A stretch of DNA of 64,000 bases from Caprimulgus europaeus (taxonomy: Eukaryota; Chordata; Aves; Caprimulgiformes; Caprimulgidae). Position 1 is the first letter of the stretch, and every line of letters starts with the position of its first letter. Made by a program: the position numbers and the translations under genes. Under the pieces are notes generated by a model. That model made no database searches, had not been told where the DNA came from, and was given only the letters and a program-made list of their open reading frames with translations. The stretch is from contig OU015529.1 of assembly GCA_907165065.1 (NCBI GenBank), forward strand, positions 4,581,054 to 4,645,053. The letters are read 5' to 3'. Shown piece after piece: positions 1 to 12,602 of this stretch.

Positions 1-3000
1 TTTTCAATATATGTTATTCATTCATTTTTTCAAACTATCAGTGTCATTTAGTCATTAAAATTTTTAATTGAATTCAACCTAAACTTCTGTTTCTTTTTGT
101 CAGCATATTCACAAATGGTCTTCACTCGCACTAAGATTTTTGTGTTTCCTTAATTCTGAAACAAAGATAAAGGATAATTACATTTACATAAATTTCCAAG
201 TCTAATTTATAACTTGAAGATAAATAGACTTTCCTACAGTTCTTGTGAAAGAAAATTTTGTATTTCAGGTAAGAATGGATGATTGTAATCTAAACAACAG
301 GCCACGTTTAGTGTTTAGCATAACAAATCCATTGTCTTCCATATTTTGTTCATGTAAATATGAATACTTATCATTTATTCATATCACTCACGCATTTTCT
401 CACAGGAAACCACTAATAGGCTTGATATAAAGTCCATTGCTGGCCATGGAGAGCTTCTAGGGAGTTTTCTATTAACTTCTACACAATTACTCTTCTCCAG
501 TGCCAAAAAATACTCATTTTAAAATTGTTATGAAATCTTGTTATTAAATGCATAAATGGATAGGATGCAGAGTGTCTTGTATCCTCATAGAAAGACTATG
601 TTAACTCATGAATTAACTGCACATTATGTGTTTCCCTCTTCAGGAAAGATGTCTACATCTAGTTTAAAAAGTTGAGATACGCAGACTTGAGAAAAGAAAT
701 TTTGAAAACTACGGAGAAATTTTGGACTATCTGAAAACTTTTATTGGACTAACATGGCCAAATTTTTGTATAAATGTCAATAATTCAATATTTGATTTCA
801 AACACACCTGGTTAGGGTCACTGCCAGTACAATCTCCAGTCTTCTTGCAAGTAGAACTGGCCAGCACAGTCTACCTAAGATGGAGACTTTTTAAAGAGAC
901 AAATGAAAATGCTAAAGTGATTGTTTCTTCCCTGAATGTGTGTTGGGTGGGTCAAATGAAGCTGGTATCTGGTTAGCAGGTATCAAAAGCCCAATGAATC
1001 ATCTCTAATTGGCTTCATGTGCCCTTTTGACCTTTTTGTTGGACCCCACAATACAGCTTACTGATGGATTCACAAATACATTTACAAATGCTAAAGGTAA
1101 CTATTCACCATCCTTCTCCATGGAGACATGTTATTCACCTCCTGTGTTTCTAAATAAGGAGTTAATGCTGAAAACTCCACGAGTCCTGAACATTTCACCC
1201 ACGTTAATGTGATTGATGATGTGAGATGTTTGTAACAAAAGTCCATTTCTAGGTCCTTTGACAACTGGTAATGTGCTGTTTAAAAAGGGTTCAGTCTGGT
1301 GTGTTGGGAAAGCCTGTAACAAGTAATTTAGAGAAGCAGTTCTAGACAACCAGAACGAATTAGTTCTAGTTCAGAAATGCTTAGAGATCAAAAATTATTA
1401 GAGAACTGAGAATGGACTGTTTTACCAGCACAAAAGAAGTATCATGGGAGCATGAATCAGAAAATCAGAATGAATTCACCACTATTAGCAAATGTAACAT
1501 TTTCAGTCACCACTTTATCTGCACTAAAGATTTCTGCCAGGTGTGCTCTGAATTAGAGTCAACATTGTGTGGTCAGGATAACTCTATACAGAATAAATCT
1601 GCCGTGCTCAAATATTTCCATTTAGTTATCAGCTACAACCATGATCTAATGACATTACCTTGCCAGTCCTAAAAGATAATTATCTGTCATTAACTTGCAT
1701 TAGTTTCATGAACAAATCACACTCACTGGTTTGTGTCACACTGATGTATGGTGCTGAACTCCTAATCTCTGCCAGGAGACTCATACAGTCCCCCAATGGC
1801 CAGGAAGATTCTCTCTTCCCTTTACCTATGTATATAATCTAAATAAAAACATATTTCATGGTCAACATGTCTGCTTTAGGCTGAATCATACCCAGCACAC
1901 TGCTAGATCAAGGTCTTATCTAGTTCTGACTCAGAGGAAGGAGAAAGATTGAAGGTTCCCTGTACGAAGGTGGACAGTGGTGACCACATGTGTCCAAGTG
2001 TGGTTAAGCTCAACAGAGAGCAGTTGGTGAAGTGAATGTCACCATGTTGTGTGTGGCACAAGAACACATGGGAAAGGGGCTATAGCTGTAGATGACCTGT
2101 TAGGAGCCTGTGGTCCTTCCAAAAGTGAAGTCTCCAATGAGGATTGCTTTCATGTCTTCATCTTTTTCATGAGCTCCAAAATATGATCTCTTGATTTAAC
2201 TCATTGCAACCATATACTGTTGGGTTGTGGCATGACTAAATATAAACAAGTAGCAAATTAACTGTCAAGAAGGCATGTTGGAGGTAAGGATGTTGCTCTC
2301 TAGTCCAGACTGTAAAATTAGTATTGATCTGCTGATTCAGAATGAAATAAAATAACATCTGATTTTCTTGAGTGATGTGATGGTGCTGAGTGTCAGACCC
2401 CTCTTCTTCACCCACAGAGCAGACAGCGTACCACTGCCATTCAGTGGCTTCACTCTTGCCTCACAGCAAAGCTCTACATAGGATAAAGCTCATCCCAAGT
2501 TCCTCCAATTCCCTTTATCTTTCTGTTGACAATTCTAGTTGTGAAAAATTCAGTGTTATTGTTCCATGTAGCATTGAGCTGACCTAGATCCCCAGAACAG
2601 TAATTTGCTAAGAAATTTGGCTTACAATCAAGACAATATATGTTCCTCTTTGCCAAAATGTAGCAGTGGTTCTTTGCAAAGAGCTCAGAAAATGTGTGTC
2701 ACAAACTGGGTTTCCTCCTGTCTCTGGTGAACGGAAATAATCAGGCAAAGATGCAGCTTCCCTGAGAGCAAAGGCACTGAGGAAAGGGTTGTTTCCAAAT
2801 GTTCTCACTGCTACTGCAGAAGAATGTGAAATGTGTTTTCTGTAAGACCTTGGGTGTTTGGGCCAAGCGTGTTCACTGGCTGGAAGAAGCACAGTGAAAA
2901 CAAAAGATCTCCTGCTAAGAAAAACAGACACTGGTTTACATGGAAAATTATATCTTATCTCTTGAGACCAGCGCACAGGCTTGAATGCTTCAGCTTCAGA

Positions 3001-3437
3001 AACTGAAGGTAAACAGTGAAGTTGTCCCAGTTCTGAATATATCTTTCTGCCAAGAAATTAATCCATCTTCCAACCAAGCCAAATGCTCTTTTATTAAAGA
3101 CGAAGCACAACAGCGTCACAAAAAGTTTCTCCTGCTCAATACCCCCAGCACAGGCGAGTTAAATGATGCATTTAATGAGCAGCTGTATTTTTTTCTAGCA
3201 AAAATACTTGTGTTGCAGTACCATCTTGTGGTCAGCATGGACAATACTCCATGCTGGAGACATGCATATTTTTTTTCCACATTAAAAAAAGAAAAGGAAG
3301 GTAAAAAAAAAAAAATCCACTTCTTTTCAGATGCCTATAGGAATGGAATTTCCAGTGCATCCCAGGAGTTGGGGACCTTGCACAGAACAGCTGGGTCTGC
3401 ACAACCCCAGCATCATATAATCATCAAATATTGGTAG
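1..3437. other. Non-coding, no recognisable feature
   Basis: AT-rich single-copy DNA. Short open frames are present on both strands, the longest about 122 codons at 2608-2976 on the minus strand, but none has splice-consistent boundaries or family motifs. I looked for 3' exons of CHST15, the expected upstream neighbour of CPXM2, and saw none. An AATAAA at 1841-1846 is not evidence of a gene end on its own. Confidence 0.5.
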
Positions 3438-3553
3438 AGGTATTTAAGAAATGGGTAGACGTAGTGGTGAGGGACATGGTTTAGTTGGGGACTTGTCAGT
3501 GTGAGGTCAATGATTGGACTTGATGATCTTAAAGGTCTTTTCCAATCTAGGTA
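3438..3553 (+). mobile_element. CR1 LINE 3' end (left arm of inverted pair)
   Basis: Ends with GACTTGATGATCTTAAAGG, then TCTTTTCCAAT and a degenerate ATTCTCTGATTCTG tail, which is the 3' terminus of a CR1 subfamily common in birds. It is oriented left to right and 5'-truncated to little over 100 bp. It is immediately followed by an oppositely oriented CR1 end, making an inverted repeat. Confidence 0.75.
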
Positions 3554-3566
3554 ATTCTCTGATTCT

Positions 3567-3893
3567 GTTAGTTTGGAAAAGACCTTTAAGATCATCAAGT
3601 CCAAATGAAAACCCATAACTGCCAAGTCCACCTCTAAACCATGTCCCTAAGCACCACATTTACACATCTTTTAAATACCTCCAGGGATGATGACTCCACC
3701 ACCTCCCTGGGAAGTCTGTTTCAATGCTTGACAACCCTTTAGGTGAAGAAATTTTTCTTAATATCCAATCTATACCACCTCTGATGCAACTTGAGGCTGT
3801 TTCCTCTTGTCCTATCACTTATTACTTGGGAGAAGAGGCCGACACCTCTCTACAATGTGAGCCTTGTGATCCTTCCTGGCGAGCTGCCACAGG
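3567..3893 (-). mobile_element. CR1 LINE 3' end (right arm of inverted pair)
   Basis: Begins TTTGGAAAAGACCTTTAAGA, then TCATCAAGTCC, and continues through CACCTCTAAACCATGTCCCT, CACCACCTCCCTGGGAAGTC, GGTGAAGAAATTTTTCTTAA and TTGGGAGAAGAGGCCGACAC, all diagnostic of the CR1 3' UTR read in antisense. About 325 bp, 5'-truncated near 3893. It is the same subfamily as the copy at 6004-6262. Confidence 0.85.
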
Positions 3894-6003
3894 GTCTTGC
3901 ATGTGCTACAGTCTCCCAAGGGTATTTGCCAGCACCAATGCAGACCATCATGCAGCACACACATCTGCACAGAGGGAATTTGTTGGATCATGTTGTTGTA
4001 GTAGTACTTCTAGTCTGCCTTTATGCAGGGAAAGATGTCAGCAATGGCCAAGGACAGGGAGATGCTCACCTCCACCATTTTCGGCAGTGTCCTGCTGCGC
4101 ACTCCTGATTTTAAGTCACAACTCCTGTGAAAACTCTGCCTCAATCAGTAGAAAAGTCCTTAAAATGATTGCCAGCAAGGCAGGGGCTTAATGGTGTGCC
4201 AGGCTGAAATCTGCTGTTGAAAATTAGAGGCCTGCTGTGTATGTATTGAGCCACAATTAGCAGAAAATAAAGTTTGGAAGGGACACAAATAGTAATCAAC
4301 GTGTGGCATTTCAGAGGAAGGTTCACACTTCCCGTCCCTCATCCTCATCATTTCTGAGCATCCATTTGCTTGGTGAAAAAGCTGCAGCTGTAGGTGTGTT
4401 GGTGTCTCCGTGGCTGGGCTGGCCCAGGCACTAGGCTTCCCAGTTGTCCACCTGCCTCCTCCTTTATCACCCACCAAATGCATTTTTCTCCAATGTCTAA
4501 AGCTGCTGGAAGAGGAGGGAAGATCTGTGTGCACACCTCTACCACGGTGACTGCATTTTGACTCCTCTGTAAGTCCCAAACTCATGATGTGACTGCTTCA
4601 TCATCTCCCACATGTGGAAAAACAAGTCCCAATGGGCAATATGAGTGTGGCTGATACCTGGTTCCACACCTCCAGAAGAGTCATGACCTTCATCTTCAGT
4701 TTGAATCCTCAACCCAGCAGCAAGCTGTCACCTACTGCAACACTCCCCACTCCCTGCCTCCCCACCTGCTCACTCTCCTTTTGTCTATGGGTCACAGATA
4801 TGGAAGATTGAGAGGAAAAATGCTGAAAATACAACTCTAAGAGCTTTAAAATTGCTGTTTAGTTACTGAAGTAGCAGTTGCTGCAGTAAGAACATCGGTG
4901 ACACTGCAAAGCTGCAGCACAGGACATCTTCCCAATGGAAAAGACTCTTCCTCCAGTACTGAATGGGAATGAGGAAAGGAAGGGTTGTGTTGCTACTCAG
5001 AGCGTTGTAGTGGGAGAACAAACCCAGCCTCAGAGCTACAGAGGTCTAAGCCACAGATGACTTGCAAATAACACAGGGTCTAGCTTTGGGTGAAGATAAA
5101 ACTAGTGCATCCCAATTATGGAACACATTGGATTTCCCAGAAACCAAAGATTTGGGGCTGTCTGCATCTTACACATAGCAAGATGTCATTCATCAGTGGC
5201 TGCTCACAGTTTAGCCAACCAAACTGGGTCTTTTTCCCCAGTTTTTGAAATTTTGAAAAAAGTGTTTGTAGGAAAAAAGAAGAAAATTGTCTTAAAACTT
5301 CTGTGTTTATTTTTCTTGCTTTATAAACTTGTTTACCACATCTGTAAGCCACACAAGTACACAATACCCAGCTTTTCTATCTTCCCAGCTCAACCCTTGT
5401 GTTGACATGACGTGTATTTTTATTTATACATATTACTCTGGGCCTGAATGGACTTTGTTTAAGTGACTTAAGAGTTAAGTTTCTCGGGTCTTCTATGAGA
5501 AGATCAGTTACCAACTCCCCACTTGAGGAACAGTCACGCTGCCATTAAATAGGAGTTAAAGCAGAAATACACTTGGATATCTCCAGCCATCTTATCCCAG
5601 GCCTGGGAGAAGCCAAGGGTTGCCCTCTGGGTTGTCCTGCCCAGGTGGTTAATTGAGTCTACACATGGTAACTCCCCCTCTAGTACATTGAAATCAGAGA
5701 TAGAAAGCAATGAAAACTGCTGTTCTTCGATAAGAGCAGGAGACCAGGGGTAGTGTGGCCCTGCAGCAGAGTGGAGGCAAAGGCTGCAGTACCATGGCTA
5801 CAGGGAGGGATGGAGGCCCCAGGGGAAATAAGAAAGAAATCCTGCAGTTGAGTCAAATGAAAACCTGGAGTGTTGAGATCAGGCAAAATTGTGCTGAAGA
5901 AAGTAAAAATCAAGCCATGCTGACAAAAAAATAGAAGAAATCATACAGAGAAATAAGAAAGTGATCTACAGCTGTCAGATTAAAAGAAAAAAAGATTTTT
6001 TTT
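3894..6003. other. Non-coding, no recognisable feature
   Basis: Single-copy sequence with scattered short ORFs, the longest about 140 codons at 4160-4585 on the minus strand. None has recognisable domains. No repeat family was identified. Confidence 0.5.
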
Positions 6004-6262
6004 AGAATCATAGAATCATTTAAGTTGGAAAAGACCTTTAAGATCATCGAGTCCAACCATAAACCTAACACTGCCAAATCCACCTCTAAACCATGTCCCT
6101 GAGCACCTCATCTACCCATCTTTTAAATACCACTGTGGAACGTGACTCCACCACCTCCCTGGGCAGCCTCAGCCTGTTCCAATGATTGACAACCCTTTGG
6201 TGAAGAAATTTTTCCTAATTTCAAATCTAAACCTCCCCTGACACAACTTGGGGCAATTTTCT
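6004..6262 (-). mobile_element. CR1 LINE 3' fragment
   Basis: Begins TAGAATCATAGAATCATTTA (reverse complement of the CR1 terminal 8-bp repeats), then GTTGGAAAAGACCTTTAAGA, and runs through CTAAACCATGTCCCTGAGCA, CCACCTCCCTGGGCAGCC and GGTGAAGAAATTTTTCCTAA. About 260 bp, 5'-truncated; minus orientation. Closest in this window to the copy at 3567-3893. Confidence 0.9.
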
Positions 6263-7177
6263 AATAATGATATAACTTGGGGAAAGTATGTTGGCTTGAC
6301 TAGAAAGGTATCCTCTGAGCCCACCACAGACTTGGCTTTTGTTGCATCTTGCCCTAGGAGGTTTAAGCTGAGTCAGGAGGGATGGGGACAGGATCTGCAG
6401 AAATGTGGGTTCCTCACCTCCCTTTCCCTGGCTCATAGAACAGAGTCCAGTGCTTCATTTAGGCTTTGGAAGGAGCAAACTATATTAAAGGGAATAGAAC
6501 AATTATTGAGGTGAAGGGGTTAAAATAAGAACAGAAGTTACTTGACTAGATTAAGAGTTTGAAAAAGAGGCTAAATGCTGCATTTATAGCTAAGAAGTGA
6601 AAAGGATTGGAGTTAGGAGATTTCTTAGGTATCCCCTATTGCTTGGAGGACCCATCCAAGGGCAGGACACTGGTCCAGAGAGTGTGTAACAGATGGGAAA
6701 AATATAATACGCCTTTTATTTTAGTCTCTGTTTGTGGGAAACCATGTTGGTGGCCCTAGGTGGTGGGGTGTGATGCTGTTGATGGAGGCAGTGTGGGGCA
6801 GGAGTGGAGAGGTGGGATGCAGCATGGTGCTTGCCAAAACCCAGCTGCCTGCAGCGTTTGCCCTTTGCCACCCCATCACCTCCAGCTGCAGCTTTGAGGG
6901 GTCACCAGGCATTTATGGGTGCAGGACCAGCAAGAAGTGAGGTGTGATTAGTCAAGTAGGATACCACAAGAGGGCAGGGCATGTCTGGAAATTCATCTGC
7001 AGCTGGAAACCCTGGTGTGCGATGGCCAGACCCTGCTCCGCTGCTGCCCTGCAGCACAGCCACAGTGAGGGACACCTGGGAGTTAACAAAAGAAACTCTT
7101 TTATCAGAGAAGTCCCCAGAATTGCACCGAATGGTGGAGGGAAAGCAGTTCTCATATGCTATGTAATACAAAAGCAT

Positions 7178-7277
7178 ACATAACTCAACTTAATAACTCA
7201 TCTGTAACTCACACTTAACTCAAAACTCACACGTAACTTAACAACTCACACATAACTCAACGTAACACAACTCAATA
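7178..7277. repeat. Degenerate (T)AACTCA short tandem repeat
   Basis: About 100 bp containing roughly nine copies of AACTCA within imperfect 9-11 bp units (TAACTCAAC, TAACTCACA, CAACTCACA and similar). It is strongly G-poor on the + strand. Unit decay suggests an old array. A separate 18-bp near-duplication (ATCCCACTCCTTTATTGA and its variant) lies nearby at 7532-7567. Confidence 0.6.
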
Positions 7278-7289
7278 CAATAAAAGAGC

Positions 7290-10200
7290 ACTGGGAGGAT
7301 TAGGCAAAAGGACCAAAACATGCCCAGCAGTACAATTTACAGGCAGCATGGCATTGATGATATTCATGTAGAGGTATCTGCATTAGGATCCGCCTTCTCT
7401 CTACTTCATGAACCCACCAGGACTGGGGTAGCCCCACGCCTTCGAATTCACTCTGATCCATGCTGCCCAAATACAAGTCCCTTTTCAAACCTCAATGCAA
7501 CTAAGATGGATTTTGAAGGTACCAAATGAAAATCCCACTCCTTTATTGAATCCCACTTCCTTATTGCAACAATCAAAACACGAGTCCAACTTCTTTGTGT
7601 TTATTATTTCAGTTATCCTGAAATTATTTGGCTATCCTGTAGCATGGTATATCAGGAAAAGGACATATGAACAATTCACCCCCACTGAAAAATCCTTCTG
7701 TGGGACTTCCACACTAAGGAGTCAGGTCAGTATTTATTGCATCATTAAACAATATTTTCTGAGCTCTTTGTTACCTCACAGTAATATTACCAACCTGAGT
7801 GACGTTGAAGCATCTTTTGTTTCAGTAGTACTATCAAAACATGAAACAAAAGTTTTTTAGACTGAAAAAAAGAAGCTCTATATTTAAATAACATGTTCCA
7901 AACAGACACATATGAGTCAATCCTTGATGGTGCAGCGTCATACAGCTCAGGGTGAATCCTGGAACGTTTTTTTTCCAACCTAAAGCTATGTGTGTTTGTT
8001 GTCTGGCCTGATTCAAGAGTGAGTATGTGCATTTCTAAAGCTGATTTACAAAGTGTATTTCATTTCAGCAGGTGGTGCTGCAGAGCAGTCCTGTCCTTCT
8101 CACTGGATGAGCTTCTGTATTTGAGAAGCACTGAATGTATACCTGTACATTAAGGTGATTTTCAACAGTTTTCCTTTCTTCTATATGTGCTACAGAAGTG
8201 GATATCACTTAATGAACAACCTTTTGCTGTGAAATTAAAAGCTGAGGAGCTGAAGTCAGCACAGCAAGAGCTAAGGCAGGTATTTGAAACAGAACAATTC
8301 GGCAAGCAATCAAAATCCTGAGCTGTTGAAGCCAGAAGGTTCAAAGCACTTGGACTAGCATTAAGTGTACTAGCACGAATATGAGGAAACCTCAGGAGGC
8401 AGAAGCTGTAGGTGTCCAGCACTGCAGGAGGCAAGATTTGCTGAAGTTAACTACTAGCAGAGCCAGGAAATGGGGAATTTTAAGACTGTGAAGTTCAAGA
8501 ACTGAAGTGCTGGAGAAGTGGAGAAGTTGGGACAGAGAGAGATGAAAGGCTCCAAGCGTAGCTCTAGCAGGGGTGGGGGTAAATTGATTTATTTTAGAGA
8601 AACTGTGGCTTGTGCCAGAGTGATTTGGTCCTCCAACTGTAAAAGGAACTAACTAGTGAGAAATGTTCACTGTAAATCTTTAAAATTTGAAATAACCTCA
8701 GCTGTGGGTGTTTAAAAATCTATTGCTGCCCTTAGGATTATGTTTTTGAAGAGTTTCATATTCTTCCCTGTTCACAATTACTTTACTTTCAAAAGTGATG
8801 CATCAAGGATTTGCCCCAGACAATAACACACCCAGCTCACGGTCACAGTCGTCAAACCTATAGGAAAGGAAGATGATCTTGCAGCTAATGTCCTTCTCTG
8901 GGACTCAGAAGATTTTAATGACTGTGTCTTCCCCAGACCCCCATCAAACCTTGAGGAAGCCTCTAACAGGACAAACCTGGTCCTGAGAGGAAAAGATGAC
9001 CAAAAGTTCCTTGTCTCATGAGATAACCTGGCACTGGAATTAAAATAGAAGGCTACTTAGGAAATCCAGCCTGTGGATGGGCAGGAGACCAGGTGTAGCT
9101 CCTGGTGGGAAGAGTGAAGGACTAGCTCAGAGAGGTTGGCAGAGCATGGGGAAAAATTCCTCTGCTGCAAGGAGCCAGCCTAGTATTTGCTTGACTGGTT
9201 GCTTTCAAAGGACAAGGCAAAGGGGAATATGAGGAATGTAACTCATTAGAATAAGTAGCTTGAACAATATCCTGAGATTTTTTTTAGTACACGGAGCTTT
9301 TTACAAAGCTTTGTGAAGGTAGCCAAAAACTGGTTGTAAAAATGCCAAGAATCAAGAAAATATTGGGGTTTTCAGCATTTTCTATCCTTGGAAACATGCA
9401 CACTGTTCAGGAAGTGTTATATTGCATGCTTCTCCCCTATAGCCATCTCTTCTCCTCTTTTTCTTGATAAACAGTTAAAGTAGATCCTCAGTGCATTTCA
9501 AAAATAGGTGTCTGCTGTCTCACTGGGGCAAAAAAAAAAGATGAGAATTTTCTGTATTAATAGTTTAGAAGACCAGAAATCTATAAATTACACAGAACTC
9601 TGAAACAGTTTCCATTTCCACGACAAATAACAAGCTCCAGGCTTTTAGCTCTCATAGTTAGTGCTCTGATTAACAGCATCAGTTACCAGTGCAGCAGTTC
9701 AAGTTTTCTCTGAGATATCTTTGCAATATTAACATAGACACAGGAGCTTTCAGCTTTATGTTATGCAGTCTTTTAAGACACCTTCCAATTGACATGAAGT
9801 TATGATATCTACCATGTGCATAAAAAGAAAAAAAACCTCTTAATATACTAGAGGATTTTATAACATATTGCCAGTCTTACCATGAAAAAATACCACATTT
9901 TTATTTAGCCCCATTCAGATTTGGTTTTTCTAACATGTTTGTCCTACTTTTCCCCAGAGTGACTGATTTCCAGACACATGCTGCAGATTTTCTGCTCTGC
10001 AGCTCACACAAGTCCTCAGAATAAGCTGAGCTGGTTCCTGGTTATCCGTGAAGCATTTTCACACTAGCTCACTTATAATGAGCAGATAGAACACGAATAA
10101 CACGGGCTCAGGTTTGCAGGTTGGGCTGGTGCAAACACCTGCACCATGACTTTTTTTGAAAATCGCACTTGAACAAATCTTCAATATAATAAATATCCCT

Positions 10201-11163
10201 TAAATAAAGTGTTAATGGTCTTTAAACACAAACCCAAGATTATTCAGCCCAAAGATGAATATGAACATTCCCAACAGTGCTAGCATGCTGCCAGAGAGCC
10301 AAGCTGGACACCTGAATTGGGACCTGGAGTTGCTACCTCATAGCACATTTTGATGTCAAAGTCTTTTCCTGCACTCTGTAACACATCAGGAAAAACATTA
10401 AAATATAAATATTTTTTTCCCTGAATTACAAATCTTTTAAAATTATTCCATGTTTAGGATATGGAAAATGTATATATCGAGATGCAAGCCCAGAGAATAT
10501 TACCTAGCATCTCTGAGTGAGTCACAATAGGAAACTTAAATGCCTAAAATGTACATGTAGTTATGTTCAAGGCAGTTTAAAAATCATTTCACAGGCTTAA
10601 AATCAATTTGAATAGGACTGTAAGAGGCACCACCAACTATTTCCAGCATCTACTGTCTTGTTTTTATAATTTATTGAATATGTTTGAGAAAATAATTATT
10701 TTCAAGTTGTTCCAGCATGAAATTTAGGTGAAACCCACCCATTCTCAGTGTCTAGTTTGTGGAGCAGGAGCCCTGTACTCCCCTCGTTGCAGCAATCTGG
10801 TTTGCATGTGGGAATCTTTTGCCTTCTTGAAGTGTTCAAAGCAGCCCAAGGGAAGCACGAAACCACTCTGCATCCTCCCGTGCCATGGGCACCTTGCTCC
10901 TTGGAGAGGGACGGAAATGAGAGAAGAGGCATGACCTTCAGGCTGCTCCTCTAACCCAAACAGTCCCTTTGCTGCAAGTTTTTTCTCCATTTGGCTGGTG
11001 TCATTTCCTCAAAGCACCAGCTATTTGTTGTGCTTTTGCATTTGCAGACTTTATGGCACTTGTATAGCGGGCAGTTGGGTTTCAAGGCACTCTTAGGAGA
11101 GGCAGCAGACACAGAGCACACCACCAGTCGATCCCGTCTTGGATCATAACCACATTAGCTGTC
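7290..11163. other. Non-coding, no recognisable feature
   Basis: AT-rich single-copy DNA with only chance-length ORFs and short poly-A runs, plus the 18-bp near-duplication at 7532-7567. No repeat family or exon was recognised. Confidence 0.5.
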
Positions 11164-11781
11164 TGTCCTTGTTTCACTAGGTTAAAGCTAATTTTCTTCT
11201 CAGCAGCTAGAATAGTTGTGTTTTGGTTTCAGTATGGGACTTGTTATGAGAAGAATGTTGATAAAAGGACTACTGTTTTCAGTTGTTACAGGAAAATGAA
11301 GGACATCTCCAACTTCCCCATGTTTTGATAGTCTGCAGGTGCAAAGGACTCAGGGGGAATGTAGTAATTACCACAACCCAAATTGGCATTTGGATATGTC
11401 AATGGGATATTCCATATTGTATAACGACTTGTTCAGTATATTAAGGTTGGACCATAAAGCTATGGGGATTTTCTTGGATTGCTCAGGCTCTCTCTATTCT
11501 GGGATTGCTGTTTCTCTTTTGGGACTGTCTGTGCTCTGGGATCACTGGCTGAGGAACAGGCTGAGCATCTGTCAGCAGGTGGTGAGCAATTGCACTGTGC
11601 ATCACCCATTTGTATATTCTATTATAATTATTATAGTTTTATTTCAATTATTGAATTGTTTTTAGCTCAACCCATGAGTTTTCACACTTTTACCCTTCTG
11701 ATTGTCTCCCCCATCCCATCAGAGAAGGGTGAACAAGTTGTTGTTTGGTGTTTGGCCCCTGGCCTGGTTAAACCCACCACA
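11164..11781 (+). mobile_element. Avian endogenous-retrovirus solo LTR, plus orientation
   Basis: About 618 bp starting TGTCCTTGTTTCACTAGGTT and ending GGTTAAACCCACCACA, the TG...CA ends of a bird ERV LTR family that I recognise by its internal landmarks: AATTTTCTTCTCAGCAGCTA, GAGAAGAATGTTGATAA, GGGATATTCCATATTGTATA, a decayed TATA-like TATATTAA at 11437, GGTGGTGAGCAATTGCACTG, TGCATCACCC and CTCAACCCATGAGTTTTCAC. The 5 bp before (CTGTC) and after (CTGCC) match at four of five positions, consistent with an aged 5-bp target-site duplication. No internal retroviral genes are next to it, so it is a solo LTR. Confidence 0.85.
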
Positions 11782-11870
11782 CTGCCATTGTGCAGCCACA
11801 GCTGAGACTTCTACACCTCAAGCTGAGTTTTCCCTCTCCATTTGCACATGAGGCTCCAGTTAAACACTTG

Positions 11871-12090
11871 TGTGGTGGTTTCACCTGGCTAGCACTTGGA
11901 TGCAGCCAAACACAACCGCTTTCTCACTCCCTCCCTCCAGGGGATAGGGAGGAGAATTGGAGGGGCAAGGGTAAGGAGAATTGTAGGTTGAAACAAGAAC
12001 AATGTAGTAATTGAAATAAAATATAACTTAAAATAATACTGTTATTAAAATAGTAGCAGTAGTAATAATAATAATAAAAAATACAACAGC

Positions 12091-12170
<80 letters not shown>

Positions 12171-12602
12171 GTGATACACAATGCAACTGCTCACCACCCA
12201 CTGACCAAGCCCAGCCCATTCCCAGAGACCGATCCCAGAGCAGCGACAATCCCGACCCGAAACCGCAATCCCGGGAGAGCCAGAGCCCGAGCGAGAGCCA
12301 GAGAGAGCCAGAGAGGAAGAGCCCCTCATGGATCTCCTGCCCATGTGGGACAGGAGATGGAACAGCCCCTTGGCAGAGCCAAATGCCCATGGAGCTGATC
12401 CATGTCAATATTCCTCACAGCCCCCTGAGATCTTGCGCTTGCAGACGGACAAACACAAAGTCCTTCAGTGCCAGGGACACAAATGCCAACATGGGGATGT
12501 TCTCAGTGTTTCTCTCCTAACAAATCCCAGCTGAACCCAAATCCCAACGCTGTTCTAGCTGCTAAAAAGAAACCAGCTCTGGCCCAGCTAAAAACCAGGA
12601 CA
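11871..12602 (-). mobile_element. Avian endogenous-retrovirus solo LTR, minus orientation, with internal microsatellite
   Basis: About 732 bp. Read in reverse complement it starts TGTCCTGGTTTTTAGCTGGG and ends ...GGTGAAACCACCACA. It shares with the LTR at 11164-11781 the segment GGTGGTGAGCARTTGCAYTG, then TGYATCAC and a TTA-rich tract, so both belong to one broad family. The TTA/TTG tract has expanded to more than 100 bp here. Flanks ACTTG (left) and GCTTG (right) match at four of five positions, consistent with its own old 5-bp duplication. Only 89 bp separate it from the plus-oriented LTR. No coding remnant of a provirus is visible. Confidence 0.83.
12048..12171. repeat. (CAA)n(TAA)n microsatellite inside LTR
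   Basis: An imperfect GTA/ATA lead-in, then about 14 CAA units (12085-12128) and about 14-15 TAA units (12127-12171). It sits at the place where the sister LTR has a short non-expanded TTATAATTATTA tract, so the array grew from an LTR-encoded seed. Confidence 0.95.

Noticed and set aside
3724..4191. 155-codon + strand frame
   Set aside because: Its first half is antisense CR1 sequence and the rest has no recognisable domain.
11924..12408. Frames with poly-Tyr/Cys or poly-Ile/Val runs, minus strand
   Set aside because: Translation of the CAA/TAA repeat inside the LTR.
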